DNA of 64,000 bases from Lachnospiraceae bacterium (GTDB lineage Bacteria > Bacillota > Clostridia > Lachnospirales > Lachnospiraceae), in assembly GCA_017521605.1 (NCBI GenBank), contig JAFXCD010000009.1:124001-188000 (forward strand), given 5' to 3'. Both the position numbers and the translations under genes were made by a program. Positions 43,599-53,234 of this stretch are shown in pieces; position 1 is the first letter of the stretch; each line of letters opens with the position of its first letter. The notes under the pieces are model-generated. The model did no database searches, was not told the DNA's origin, and saw only the letters and a program-made list of their open reading frames with translations.

Positions 43599-45012
43599 TA
43601 TGTTTTTTACCTCCGCCACCCAGGAAGTTACCACCTATGAACAGATTCTGGAGGATGTGCAGAAATACTGTACCACCAAGCATTCTGACAAGCTTACTAC
43701 AGAAGGAAACCAGGAGGAAGCAAGAAAGCTTCTACGTGAATTTATCAAACAGTACGTCATCAGCCGTTCTTATCATATTGATGGTCTGTCAACAGATGAA
43801 TTGTGTGACAACCTGTATGAAGACATGGCAGGTATTTCCTTCTTAAAGAAATGGATTTACAAACCCGGCATCGAAGAGGTAAACATCAATGCCTATGACG
43901 ACATTGAAGTAATCATGAGTGGCGGCCGTTCCATGAAGATCCCGGACCGGTTCCAGTCTCCTCAGCATGCCGTGGATGTTACCCGCAGACTCTTGAATAG
44001 CTGCGGAATGGTTATTGATGATACCATGCCTTCGGTCATCGGATTCCTTGATAAAAATATCCGTATCTCCGTGGACAAAACACCCATTGTGGATGCTGAA
44101 GTTGGTATTAACGCTTCCATCCGTATTGTTAACCAGCAATCCGTGTCCATGGAAAAACTGATTGACTCCGGCTCTGCCACAGAGGAAATGCTGGATTTGC
44201 TTACCTGCTGTATCCGCTATGGAGTTTCTGTATGCATTGCCGGCAGTACCGGATCCGGTAAAACCACGGTTATGAGCTGGCTACTCTCCATGGTTCCGGA
44301 TAACAGACGACTGATTACCATCGAGGAGGGAAGCCGCGAGTTTGACCTAATCAAGCGCGATACTGAGGGCCATGCCATTAACAGTGTAGTACATCTTCTC
44401 ACCAGACCACATGAAAATCCGTCCTTAGACATTGACCAGGACTTACTTTTGGAAAGAGTCTTACGTAAGCATCCGGATGTTATCGGCGTTGGTGAAATGC
44501 GTTCTGCCAAGGAAGCTTTATCCGTAGCAGAAAGCTCCAGAACCGGTCACACCGTAGTAACCACCATCCACTCCAACTCCTCTGAGTCCACCTATCGACG
44601 TATGATGACTCTTGCCAAGCGTAAATACAATATGGCAGATGACATCCTGATGCAGATTATGGTAGAAGCTTACCCTATTGTAGTGTTTACCAAGCAGCTT
44701 GAGGATGGTTCCCGTAAGATTATGCAGATTATCGAAGGTGAGGATTACCGAAACGGCAAGCTCTACTACCGCCCTCTTTACCAGTATGATGTAGCGGACA
44801 ACAAAACAGATGCCAGTGGTAAGATTACCGTCATTGGTAAGCACAAACGCCTTGGTGGCATCTCTGATACTTTAAAGAAACGAATGCTGGACAACGGTAT
44901 CCCTGCCGGTAAGCTCCAGCCTTTTTTAATGGATCCGATTCCGCACAAACCACAGAAAGGAGGTCCCAACAATGCTATGGGTCAAAATAATCATATTCCT
45001 GCTAATAGCTAA
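43582..45012 (+). CDS. CpaF/TadA type secretion ATPase
   Basis: 476 residues. Walker A AGSTGSGKTTVM near 220, Asp box IEEGSREFDL, Walker B HPDVIGVGEMRS, and the His box TGHTVVTTIHSNS. It powers pilus extension (and in archaellum-like relatives retraction). The C-terminal 40 residues overlap the start of the TadB gene by 41 bp, indicating tight coupling. Confidence 0.93.
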   Translation: MKSLNDMFFTSATQEVTTYEQILEDVQKYCTTKHSDKLTTEGNQEEARKLLREFIKQYVISRSYHIDGLSTDELCDNLYEDMAGISFLKKWIYKPGIEEVNINAYDDIEVIMSGGRSMKIPDRFQSPQHAVDVTRRLLNSCGMVIDDTMPSVIGFLDKNIRISVDKTPIVDAEVGINASIRIVNQQSVSMEKLIDSGSATEEMLDLLTCCIRYGVSVCIAGSTGSGKTTVMSWLLSMVPDNRRLITIEEGSREFDLIKRDTEGHAINSVVHLLTRPHENPSLDIDQDLLLERVLRKHPDVIGVGEMRSAKEALSVAESSRTGHTVVTTIHSNSSESTYRRMMTLAKRKYNMADDILMQIMVEAYPIVVFTKQLEDGSRKIMQIIEGEDYRNGKLYYRPLYQYDVADNKTDASGKITVIGKHKRLGGISDTLKKRMLDNGIPAGKLQPFLMDPIPHKPQKGGPNNAMGQNNHIPANS

Positions 45013-45892
45013 TGGTTTATTCGCCCTATTCCACGTGCAGTTCACTGATTTTATTCACCTGCTTGCTCCTTCAAACAAGAGCACTCTGCAGGATGATGTG
45101 GATGTACTGCTTGGCAAACCGGCAAAAGGCTTCTTTAACAGGGAAACCATGGAAATCGAACAGCTCCTTGCTGCTACCGGTCGTGAAGGAAGGTTTAATC
45201 TGGTAAAACGCTCCTCCTTAATCCTGTTTGCAGTGGGTGCCGTCCTTGCTCTGCTGCTTAATAATCCTTTTTTAATTCCAATCTTAGGAGCCGGATTTGC
45301 ATTTGTACCTGTTTGGTACCTGCGTTCCACAGCTGCAGCTTACAAAAAGCACTTAAACGAGGAACTGGAAACTGCTATTTCCGTCATAACCACCTCTTAC
45401 TTAAGAAGCGGAGATCTGCTAAAGGCAGTAAAGGAAAACATTCCTTACCTGAATCCACCCATTAAGTCACACTTTGAAGCTTTTATTGTGGAGTCTGAAA
45501 TGTTAAATGCCAATATGATTTCCACCATCAACACTCTGAAGATGAAGATTCCAAACCGTGTCTTCCATGAGTGGTGCAACACCTTAATCCAGTGCCAGAG
45601 TGACCGAAGCATGAAGAATACACTTACCTTTACGGTGCAGAAATTCTCTGACATGCGTATTATCCAGTCAGAACTTGAGGCTATTATCAATGAACCCAAG
45701 AAAGAAGCATTCGCCATGATGTTTCTTGTAGCAGCCAATGTACCCATCCTGTACGTACTCAACCGTACCTGGTTTGAAACATTGATTTTCTCCCTACCGG
45801 GCAAAATCACTCTTGCCATCTGTGCTGCCATTATTCTTTTTTCCTATACCAGAATTATGCAGCTCAGTAAGCCCATTGAGTATAACACGTAG
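44972..45892 (+). CDS. TadB-like inner-membrane platform protein
   Basis: 306 residues with an N-terminal helix, a pair near 75-110 and two at the C-terminus around a type II secretion F-like cytoplasmic domain (LNEELETAISVITTSYLRSG). Partner of TadC in the Tad platform. AAAGGAGG precedes the ATG, which lies inside the cpaF reading frame. Confidence 0.85.
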   Translation: MLWVKIIIFLLIANGLFALFHVQFTDFIHLLAPSNKSTLQDDVDVLLGKPAKGFFNRETMEIEQLLAATGREGRFNLVKRSSLILFAVGAVLALLLNNPFLIPILGAGFAFVPVWYLRSTAAAYKKHLNEELETAISVITTSYLRSGDLLKAVKENIPYLNPPIKSHFEAFIVESEMLNANMISTINTLKMKIPNRVFHEWCNTLIQCQSDRSMKNTLTFTVQKFSDMRIIQSELEAIINEPKKEAFAMMFLVAANVPILYVLNRTWFETLIFSLPGKITLAICAAIILFSYTRIMQLSKPIEYNT

Positions 45893-45910
45893 AAATGAGG
45901 TGAACATATT

Positions 45911-46789
45911 ATGACTACCCTGCTTATTTTACTGGCCGCAGTCCTTTTAGGTATCGGAGCATACAACCTATCCTGTGCTTTTGTGGATGTGCCCACGGCA
46001 CGTACCTCCCGAATGATGATGATAGCCAAGAAGCAAACCGGCGAAGCCAGTGAAAAGCTTTCTGATGTATACCTGACAAGGATTGCAGAAAAGTTAAGCC
46101 CCTTGCTTAAGTTGGATCCCATCAAAAAGAGCAAATTAGAACTTGCACTGAATATTGCAGAAATTCCACTCACACCGGAATCGTATACCATGAAGGCAAT
46201 TCTCACTGCCTTACTTACGGCTCTGTTGGGGCTCTTTTTATTATTATTTATTCCATTGGTTGGATTTCTGGTTATGGCATCATCCATCCTTATGTGGTTT
46301 TCCACCTATCAGAAGGCATTTGATATCGTTAAAAAACGAAAAAAACTGATTGAAGCTGAGCTTCCAAGATTTGCTGTTAGTATCCAACAGGGACTATCCA
46401 CTGACAGGGATGTCCTCAAGCTTCTAATCTCTTACCGCCGTATCGCCGGTCCTCATCTGGGAAAAGAACTGGACACAACCATTGCAGATATGAAAACCGG
46501 CAACTATGAAAATGCTCTGTTGCACTTACAGAACCGTGTCGGAAGCACCATGCTATCAGACATTGTCCGAGGTCTGATTGGAACCTTACGTGGTGACGAC
46601 CAGCAGATGTACTTCAAGATGCTGGTATTTGATATGCGCCAGATTGAACAGAACAATCTAAAGAAAGAAGCTGCCAAACGTCCGAAACAGATGCAGAAAT
46701 ACTCCATGATGATGTTATTCTGCATCCTGCTCATTTACGTTGTGGTGCTGTCTGTCGAAGTTGTAAGTTCCATCGGTTCCTTTTTCTAA
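45911..46789 (+). CDS. TadC-like inner-membrane platform protein
   Basis: 292 residues, membrane helices at the N-terminus, around 95-135, and at the C-terminus, with a GspF-like core (AELPRFAVSIQQGLSTDRDVL). Completes the TadBC pair. GAGGTG precedes the start. Followed by the putative pilin. Confidence 0.85.
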   Translation: MTTLLILLAAVLLGIGAYNLSCAFVDVPTARTSRMMMIAKKQTGEASEKLSDVYLTRIAEKLSPLLKLDPIKKSKLELALNIAEIPLTPESYTMKAILTALLTALLGLFLLLFIPLVGFLVMASSILMWFSTYQKAFDIVKKRKKLIEAELPRFAVSIQQGLSTDRDVLKLLISYRRIAGPHLGKELDTTIADMKTGNYENALLHLQNRVGSTMLSDIVRGLIGTLRGDDQQMYFKMLVFDMRQIEQNNLKKEAAKRPKQMQKYSMMMLFCILLIYVVVLSVEVVSSIGSFF

Positions 46790-46880
46790 TACCGCAAGGC
46801 AACGTGCTTGGGAGGTGAGAACCATGTAAAATGAAATCTTTAGTAACTATCAATTTATCAAATATGAAGGAGATTAAAAA

Positions 46881-47099
46881 ATGAAAAAATTAATGCTTAC
46901 CGCAAAGGTAAAAACAATTGTAGCTATTAACCGTGCAAAAGCTGTACTTAAGAACGAAAGAGGTGACTTCTACATCTCTGACGGTGTGAAAATTATTATT
47001 GCCGTAGTTCTTGGTGCATTGTTACTGGCAGCTCTCACTGCACTGTTCAATAACGTGGTTATTCCCCGTATTAATACGGAAATCACCAACATGTTCTAA
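46881..47099 (+). CDS. Flp-like major pilin candidate (DUF6133-like)
   Basis: 72 residues: basic leader, NERGDFYISDG motif, then one hydrophobic helix (IIIAVVLGALLLAALTALF) and a short tail. Size, position after TadC and the motif shared with the TadE-like proteins argue for a Flp-type pilin cleaved by the operon's A24 peptidase near the ERGD motif. AAGGAG precedes the ATG. Confidence 0.7.
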   Translation: MKKLMLTAKVKTIVAINRAKAVLKNERGDFYISDGVKIIIAVVLGALLLAALTALFNNVVIPRINTEITNMF

Positions 47100-47132
47100 T
47101 GAACCGGTCTAATTGAAGAGGAGGTGAAATCC

Positions 47133-47477
47133 ATGGACCGTATTCTTGGAGTCAGCTATGCTACCGTAGCATCTTTTATGGAATCTGCACAGGGCAATTA
47201 CCGTAATGCTTTCTATGTTACTTGCAGTTGTGATTATACAAGGGAATCCGGATGCGGTGACTTTTTATTCATCCCCGGATTTGATTGCAAACCAATCATA
47301 CTGCCGGTTACGGATGCGGAAGCTTTCCTGAACAAACAGATAGACAAAAATGAATGTGCCGGGGTTATGAGTAGCCGCACTTTCATTCGTTTCTTCCACA
47401 AGTGGATTGAGCTAACCACCTCCTCCGCAAAAGACTGCCCTATACAGCAACTATTGCACCAGATGAATCAACCATAA
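47133..47477 (+). CDS. Conserved element protein of unknown function
   Basis: 114 residues, no membrane helix; four Cys in the first half (CSCDYTRESGCGDF and FDCKP). ATG 47133 with GAGGAGGTG is preferred over an earlier in-frame GTG. Function unknown; it ends the pilus block and is followed by a 142-bp spacer. Confidence 0.6.
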   Translation: MDRILGVSYATVASFMESAQGNYRNAFYVTCSCDYTRESGCGDFLFIPGFDCKPIILPVTDAEAFLNKQIDKNECAGVMSSRTFIRFFHKWIELTTSSAKDCPIQQLLHQMNQP

Positions 47478-47584
47478 TACCAGAATCTGCCATAATACAA
47501 GAAATCTATATAAGTATCCTTTGGACACTTGTATAAATCGCATGGCATTTTTTCTAAAATGTACTTACAGGAATACTTAATGAT

Positions 47585-47601
47585 TATGTACACCGTACAT
47601 A
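47585..47601. promoter_or_regulatory. Operator-like inverted repeat
   Basis: Perfect 7-bp arms TATGTAC-ACC-GTACATA, 18 bp before the DUF3268-like start, in the spacer after the pilus genes. A dimeric regulator site is plausible; no convincing -35/-10 pair was assigned. Confidence 0.45.
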
Positions 47602-47619
47602 GAAGGGCGGATAACAGCC

Positions 47620-48033
47620 ATGAAACAAAAAATGAAACAACCCAACATTAAATGTCCTTATTGTGGACGAACTGCAATTCTTCGGGATGCAGCCTATGTA
47701 TACAAAGAGAATGCTCTGGATAAACATCTGTATGTTTGCAGCGGTTATCCAGAATGTGATTCCTATGTAGGCGTACACGCTGGTACCGTAAGACCAAAAG
47801 GTACTTTGGCAAATGGCGATTTACGTCATAAGCGAATTGAAACCCATCGTCTGTTTGATGCCATCTGGAAAAACGGAATCCTTTCCCGGAAGGAAGCATA
47901 TCGCTGGATGCAGGATATCTTCTGTCTTTCCAGCAGTCAGGCACATATTGCGGAGTTTTCTGATTACCGTTGCGATTATCTAATGAAAGAGTGCCGCAAA
48001 GTACTGAAAAACAACCATGTAAAAATCGCATAA
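47620..48033 (+). CDS. Zinc-finger protein (DUF3268-like)
   Basis: 137 residues. One zinc ribbon of topoisomerase type: CPYCG near residue 13 and CSGYPECDSYVG near 47, giving four Cys. The rest is helical. Topoisomerase-type zinc fingers bind single-stranded DNA, suggesting a DNA-transfer or replication role. No strong ribosome site beyond AGAAGGG. Confidence 0.72.
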   Translation: MKQKMKQPNIKCPYCGRTAILRDAAYVYKENALDKHLYVCSGYPECDSYVGVHAGTVRPKGTLANGDLRHKRIETHRLFDAIWKNGILSRKEAYRWMQDIFCLSSSQAHIAEFSDYRCDYLMKECRKVLKNNHVKIA

Positions 48034-48069
48034 CCAACTACAGACAAAGCAAGGAAGCGAGGTGAGACC

Positions 48070-48639
48070 ATGTCTGTAATGAATAAAGCACAACAGGAAT
48101 TAGTGGAAAAACATCTTTATCTGGTACGTAATATTGTACTTAGCACCATTACAATCAATGAAAGCATTCAAGGCCTGGGATACGAAGATTTATACCAGAC
48201 CGGCTGCGAAGCATTATGCCATGCTGCAATTAATTATCATGCAGAACGTGGGGCTTCCTTCGCTACCTTCGCTGATGTAGTGATAAAAAATAAATTAATC
48301 TCACACTGCAGGAAAATCACCCGCGTTCAAAGCCTTACCTGCTATCTGGATGCACCTATAACAGAAGAATCCGGCTTAACTTACGCGGATACCATGTGTG
48401 ATGAGAACAATCACAGCTTAACCGACACCGAAACCTTCCTCATGCTCTCTGAAGCTGAAAAGCGTTTCACCGGTGTCACTAAAAAAGGCGTGAATGCCCT
48501 GAAACTAAAATACATGGGACATACCGGCGTGGAAATTGCCAAATTCTACAATGTAAAACCCAATCACGTAGCTGCCTGGATAACGAAAGCTGTCCATAAG
48601 CTTCGTACCGATTTCTATCTATCCTGCATGACAAACTAA
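48070..48639 (+). CDS. Sigma-70 family RNA polymerase sigma factor
   Basis: 189 residues. Region 2 is visible in YEDLYQTGCEALCHAAINY and GASFATFADVVIKNKLI, and region 4 helix-turn-helix in GHTGVEIAKFYNVKPNHVAA. It probably directs transcription of element genes; the shared P1/P2 promoters have sigma-A-like -10s, so a different target set is possible. GAGGTGAG precedes the start. Confidence 0.8.
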   Translation: MSVMNKAQQELVEKHLYLVRNIVLSTITINESIQGLGYEDLYQTGCEALCHAAINYHAERGASFATFADVVIKNKLISHCRKITRVQSLTCYLDAPITEESGLTYADTMCDENNHSLTDTETFLMLSEAEKRFTGVTKKGVNALKLKYMGHTGVEIAKFYNVKPNHVAAWITKAVHKLRTDFYLSCMTN

Positions 48640-48656
48640 AAAGGAGGAGTAATATT

Positions 48657-49334
48657 ATGATGAACTTATATACTGCCATTGGCACATACAAACTGAATAC
48701 TCGCAGACTCCCCACTGTTGTATGCGGGAATAGAGAATATGGCATGGATGCCCATGAACTGTTACTTTGGACCAGTCTTTCTTTCCGGATACTGACCTAC
48801 CAGGAGCTTCGTGCTGAATTTTATGAACGGGAACGTGAGCTGCACATCCTTGGGGAGTTGGATTTTGACCATTACCTTAACCGGCTGATTATGAGAAGAC
48901 TGGTTGCTGTTGGCAAGGACTGTACCGGCGTGGATGCCTTATATGATTTATTAGGCCATCTGCATGTACAGTCTATTCCCGACAATGCTTTCATTAAGGC
49001 CATCACATTCTGCAAGCTGGTGCTGTTTAGAAAAATTCCTTTTCATAAGGCCGCGTCCATCTTCCGGTCCGTTTCCCTCGAACCTATGGAAGAATGTATC
49101 CTTTCTTTAGTAAAGACCCAGACGCTTTCCACTGCAGAGCTTATACTGTGTACGGAAAACGGAATATCCAAGCTAAAGGATAACGATGCATTAATGGAAG
49201 CCTTGTATGCAGACGAAGAAACGGACTGCAATACCATCATTTCTGAATGCCGGGTAAGCGAAACCCGTTTCAGCGTACTGTCTGCGATTGCCAATCTTTA
49301 CTTAAAGCAGCGCATCACATTTCAAATTGTATAA
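48657..49334 (+). CDS. Conserved element protein of unknown function
   Basis: 225 residues, cytoplasmic, helical. No motif recognised; the C-terminal part may be a winged helix. It follows the sigma factor by 17 bp with GGAGGAG before a double ATG. Confidence 0.55.
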   Translation: MMNLYTAIGTYKLNTRRLPTVVCGNREYGMDAHELLLWTSLSFRILTYQELRAEFYERERELHILGELDFDHYLNRLIMRRLVAVGKDCTGVDALYDLLGHLHVQSIPDNAFIKAITFCKLVLFRKIPFHKAASIFRSVSLEPMEECILSLVKTQTLSTAELILCTENGISKLKDNDALMEALYADEETDCNTIISECRVSETRFSVLSAIANLYLKQRITFQIV

Positions 49335-49347
49335 GGAGGGACTTTTA

Positions 49348-49824
49348 TTGGAACCAATGCCTAAGCCCCTACTAAAGCAGCTGATACTTACCACTCTGGT
49401 AGGTACCGGCTGTTTTATTGTAGGAAGTGCTTTTTATTTCACAAACAAAGATACCTTATTCTTAGCCTTAAGTGCGCTTATCTTCCTATTCTCTCTTTGC
49501 AAAACTGCTTCCCTATATTATCAAATCAAAAGACATTGCTACATAATACTGGAAGGCAGATGCCTTGGTATACAGCCCAAATTATTGGGCAGATGCAAGC
49601 AGGTACTTATCGAGGATGCACATGGCTGTGAAATCCAACTCATATTAGATAAGGATCTGAAAATGCAGTTGGGGGATTGCTACCGGTTCTATTTCAAAGC
49701 TGATCCCGGTAACCATAAGGAAAAACAACTTCATACAGATAATCAGCTCATTTCAAACAGTCTGCTTGGAATGGAATCCATTAATGAAACCGAACTTAGT
49801 ACCAATTCTACTATTCAATCATAA
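49348..49824 (+). CDS. Small membrane protein of unknown function
   Basis: 158 residues with two N-terminal membrane helices and a cytoplasmic tail. The TTG at 49348 follows AAGGAGGG at good distance. Same operon as the preceding gene (gap 13 bp). Function unknown. Confidence 0.6.
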   Translation: MEPMPKPLLKQLILTTLVGTGCFIVGSAFYFTNKDTLFLALSALIFLFSLCKTASLYYQIKRHCYIILEGRCLGIQPKLLGRCKQVLIEDAHGCEIQLILDKDLKMQLGDCYRFYFKADPGNHKEKQLHTDNQLISNSLLGMESINETELSTNSTIQS

Positions 49825-49851
49825 ATAACACTATATATTGTGTTTAATCAT

Positions 49852-49880
49852 TTGACATATTCTATATTTTGTGTTAATAT
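49852..49880 (+). promoter_or_regulatory. Promoter of the ssb/MoxR operon
   Basis: TTGACA (49852-49857), 17 bp, TAATAT (49875-49880). Leader of about 160 nt to the SSB start. Confidence 0.75.
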
Positions 49881-49958
49881 GCTTATGTAATTGATTTTTG
49901 TGCTATCCTTTAAAGGACATACCTACGTATGACGCACACGTTGTTTATGATTGAAATT

Positions 49959-50011
49959 AGTGTCAGAGAAATAACCATTTATAAAAATGGCAGTCTTTTG
50001 GCACTTTTTTT
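49959..50011 (+). terminator. Attenuator-like hairpin in the ssb leader
   Basis: Outer arms AGTGTCAG / TTGGCACT (8 pairs, two G-U) enclose an inner CCATTT/AAATGG hairpin and are followed by seven T residues, 37 bp before the SSB start. The third strong hairpin-in-leader case in this element. Confidence 0.6.
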
Positions 50012-50048
50012 GATACAAAAAAATATTTCACACAGAAGGGAGAAATGA

Positions 50049-50474
50049 ATGATGAACGATCCAGTAACAATTATTGCAACAGGAAGAGTTACACAGGACC
50101 TGGAACTGAAGACAAGTCAGAACGGTAAGAATACCAAATACGTCCAGTTCGGTTTTGCTGTAAACAAGGGGTATGGGGAAAACACTCATCCCAACTTCTA
50201 CAGCTGTGTCACCTATGGTGAGAATGCACAACGAATGATTGATGCAAAGGTCAAGAAAGGCAGCTTAATCCAGATTATCGGAGACCAGGAAATAGTTGGG
50301 TTCACCCGCAAGGATAATTCGAGTGGTCTGATGGCAAAAATCCAGTTACTTTCATGGAATTATGCACCAACCAACCGCCCGAAAGAATCTAATGCAGATG
50401 AGGACAACCTACCTGCAGATGATGGGTTCATGGCTATCGAAGACTGTGGACAAGAAGGATTACCATTTAACTGA
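50049..50474 (+). CDS. ssb: Single-stranded DNA-binding protein
   Basis: 141 residues. OB fold: IIATGRVTQDLELKTSQNGK, then VQFGFAVNKGYG and FYSCVTYGENAQRM, KKGSLIQIIGDQEIV. The C-terminus ends in EDCGQEGLPFN, not the canonical DDDIPF tip, so partner recruitment may differ. It would coat transferred single strands. First gene of operon 3; a terminator follows. Confidence 0.88.
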   Translation: MMNDPVTIIATGRVTQDLELKTSQNGKNTKYVQFGFAVNKGYGENTHPNFYSCVTYGENAQRMIDAKVKKGSLIQIIGDQEIVGFTRKDNSSGLMAKIQLLSWNYAPTNRPKESNADEDNLPADDGFMAIEDCGQEGLPFN

Positions 50475-50496
50475 TGTACCATCAGTACAATGGCAT

Positions 50497-50549
50497 AAGA
50501 GGAATTGCAACTCGGAGTAATACACTTCGACTGTAATTCCTCTTTTTTT
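50497..50549 (+). terminator. Intrinsic terminator after ssb
   Basis: AAGAGGAATT / AATTCCTCTT with a 28-nt loop, followed by TTTTT. The next gene starts 26 bp further, so some read-through probably feeds it. Confidence 0.75.
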
Positions 50550-50574
50550 ATTTCAAAAGAAAGGACAAAAGAAG

Positions 50575-51417
50575 ATGAAAAAGAACATATTTACCTCAAG
50601 TATCAGAATTTTAATTGTAACCTTATTAGTGCTGGCAGTATATATGCCCAAAAAGTATTCAGAAACAGCAATGATGATTGCTATGGCTGTATGGCTTCTC
50701 ATTGTGGGAGGCTCTTTTATCTTAAAGCAGTTCAAAAAGCGTAAAGGTAAAAAGAAAACCATCCAGCTTATCAAAGTCAACAGGTCTACACCTTTACCAA
50801 GTGCTGAACCTGCACCGGTAATTACTCCAAAAGCATCTGTATCACCGGAGTTTGAACAGGATCAGGAATTAATGATGCAGCACATCTCGCTTCGCATTGC
50901 AGAGAAATTGAAATCAGCCTATCCGCAATCCACCTGGCAATGGATAAATAAGCCATCCATTCACGATTTACTTAATGGCACAACAGCCAGAATTAAAGTG
51001 GATGGAATGGATAAATTTACCCATGCCGACATTACCTTTGACCGTTTTGGACGTATTCATGTCACACCTATGGAAATCGGTCTTTTCGGTGCAGCTACTT
51101 CCGATACGGATAACGGCGAAACTGAAGATACTCCGAAAGAACCACCGGTAGTTGATGTGAAAGCCTGGTATGAACTGATTGGCCAGACCGTTCTGGAAAC
51201 TCAGATTACCAACTTAAACGCCAACGGTCACAGCAAGCTTACCATCAAGGAAAACGGTGATATCGTGATTAACCGTCAGAAGAAGGAAGTACTGGTAACC
51301 ACACTGGATGCATTCCCTGCTAAGAACTACTGGGAAGACCTTGTTAAGTTACTGGAAGAGAATGAGTTGAATGCCAAGATAGCGGGCAATAGTCTGCAGG
51401 TATCCTGGATCATGTAA
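50575..51417 (+). CDS. Membrane-anchored protein upstream of the MoxR ATPase
   Basis: 280 residues: two hydrophobic segments near the N-terminus (ILIVTLLVLAVYMP and MMIAMAVWLLIVGGSFIL), a basic linker KKRKGKKK, and a soluble C-terminal region. No known domain. It is in operon with the MoxR/VWA pair and may be its membrane anchor. Confidence 0.6.
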   Translation: MKKNIFTSSIRILIVTLLVLAVYMPKKYSETAMMIAMAVWLLIVGGSFILKQFKKRKGKKKTIQLIKVNRSTPLPSAEPAPVITPKASVSPEFEQDQELMMQHISLRIAEKLKSAYPQSTWQWINKPSIHDLLNGTTARIKVDGMDKFTHADITFDRFGRIHVTPMEIGLFGAATSDTDNGETEDTPKEPPVVDVKAWYELIGQTVLETQITNLNANGHSKLTIKENGDIVINRQKKEVLVTTLDAFPAKNYWEDLVKLLEENELNAKIAGNSLQVSWIM

Positions 51418-51432
51418 GGAAGGGGTGAGCAT

Positions 51433-53223
51433 ATGGCTAAGGTACAATTATTTGCAAACTGGACATGGAAAATGAGCTTACCTGCACCCTTCGATACGGT
51501 TGCAGATGTCGTAAGCAAAACATTCTATTCCAAATACTGCACGGTAGTAACAAAGAAAGCCACTCTGCACTCTCCCATTTTGAGTGCTGTACTTGCTTAT
51601 CTGGATATGGATACTTCATTTAATCCTGCTTCCACCTCAGAGTGTGCCATTGGTACCCAGGGGGATAAGATCATTTCAGAATATCAAAGCAGGACCACTG
51701 AGATTCATGCAGTTGTCTTCAACAAAAAGAATGGCAAGTTTAATGTGGGACGTTATGCTGATGCAACCTCCTCCCCCAAGGTCTATTCCCTAAAGGATGG
51801 AGGAAATACCGGAACAGCACTATTCTTCACGCTTATGCCGGAAGCATTACAGGATGATGAGTTCAAGGAATACTATGACATTCTTGGCAAATGCAAAAAT
51901 GATGGTTTTACGGATATGGATGAAGCCCAAAAAGCTGCCTTCATCCTGTGTGATAACTTATATCGCCGCATTGAAGGTGCCGGTACATTACCAACTGCAG
52001 GTATTCACTTAAATATCCCTTCCACCGGTAACATCGCTCCCCTGACTCCCATGAACCTCAATAAGAAAGCATATTCCCCAAGTAGTGTACTATATGGTAA
52101 CTTTACTATCCTTACCGGTACACCAGCTTCATCAGGAACAACTCTCACAACGGATAAGAACGACTTTATCAATCATTTTCCACTTTCGGAAAGAAACCTT
52201 TCCCCACAAGAACAATTACTGATACCACGAATTGAAGACTGGTACGTCATTCCACCGGAAGTAGTAACCATCTGTAAACACGCATATCAGACCACCAACA
52301 GTGTGCAGCCTATGCGTAACTTTATGATGCGTGGGCCTGCCGGTACCGGAAAAACAGAAGGTGCAAAGGCGATTGCTGCAGGTCTGGGTATTCCTTACCT
52401 TTATTACACCTGCTCTGCCAATACTGAGATCTACGATTTTCTTGGACAGATGCTTCCTGAAACAGATGAGAAGAACAATTCCTTTAAGGAATATCCGTCT
52501 CTTATGGACATTCAGATGGATCCGCCGACCGCTTACAAGAAGCTGACCGGAATCTATGATGAAGCCATTACTGATGCGGAAGTTTACAGCAAACTGTTAG
52601 AAGTCATGGAACAGGATGCCAAAGCACTTGCTGCCGAAAATGCTACCGGACAGAGATTCCGTTACGTGGAAACACCATTAATCACTGCAATCCGCAATGG
52701 TTATCTGATTGAGATTCAGGAACCTACTGTAATTGCAAATCCCGGTGTCTTAGTAGGATTAAATGCATTGCTTGACCGCTGTGCAAGTATCACACTTACC
52801 ACCGGAGAGGTAATTAAGCGTCATCCGGATACCGTCGTGGTTATCACAACCAACAATAACTATGCAGGGTGCCGTGACATGAATCAGTCTGTTATCTCCA
52901 GAATGAATCTGATTATGGATGTTGAAGCTCCTGATGTGGATACTCTGGCAGAACGAACCATGAAGGTTACCGGCTGCACAGATAAAACCATTGTTACTGA
53001 CATGGCAGTATCTATTCAGGAAATCAGTGAACGGTGTAAGGAAACAATGATTAATGACGGTAGCTGCGGGGTGCGTGAACTTATCAGCTGGGTGCAGTCC
53101 TACATGGTCTGTGGGGATGTACTGGAAGCTGCCAAGTACACTGTCTTATCCTCAGTATCCAGTGATCCTGAGAACCGTGCGGATATCCAATCCTCTTGCC
53201 TGGAGCAACGCTTTGCCGCATAA
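51433..53223 (+). CDS. MoxR-type AAA+ ATPase
   Basis: 596 residues. The C-terminal half is an AAA+ module: Walker A RGPAGTGKTEG near 300, sensor TTNNNYAGCRDM and SRMNLIMDVEAP. The N-terminal 250 residues are uncharacterised. With the HECGH/VWA protein two genes downstream it forms the classical MoxR-VWA chaperone-like pairing. GGGGTGAG precedes the ATG. Confidence 0.82.
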   Translation: MAKVQLFANWTWKMSLPAPFDTVADVVSKTFYSKYCTVVTKKATLHSPILSAVLAYLDMDTSFNPASTSECAIGTQGDKIISEYQSRTTEIHAVVFNKKNGKFNVGRYADATSSPKVYSLKDGGNTGTALFFTLMPEALQDDEFKEYYDILGKCKNDGFTDMDEAQKAAFILCDNLYRRIEGAGTLPTAGIHLNIPSTGNIAPLTPMNLNKKAYSPSSVLYGNFTILTGTPASSGTTLTTDKNDFINHFPLSERNLSPQEQLLIPRIEDWYVIPPEVVTICKHAYQTTNSVQPMRNFMMRGPAGTGKTEGAKAIAAGLGIPYLYYTCSANTEIYDFLGQMLPETDEKNNSFKEYPSLMDIQMDPPTAYKKLTGIYDEAITDAEVYSKLLEVMEQDAKALAAENATGQRFRYVETPLITAIRNGYLIEIQEPTVIANPGVLVGLNALLDRCASITLTTGEVIKRHPDTVVVITTNNNYAGCRDMNQSVISRMNLIMDVEAPDVDTLAERTMKVTGCTDKTIVTDMAVSIQEISERCKETMINDGSCGVRELISWVQSYMVCGDVLEAAKYTVLSSVSSDPENRADIQSSCLEQRFAA

Positions 53224-53234
53224 GGAGGTGTCCT

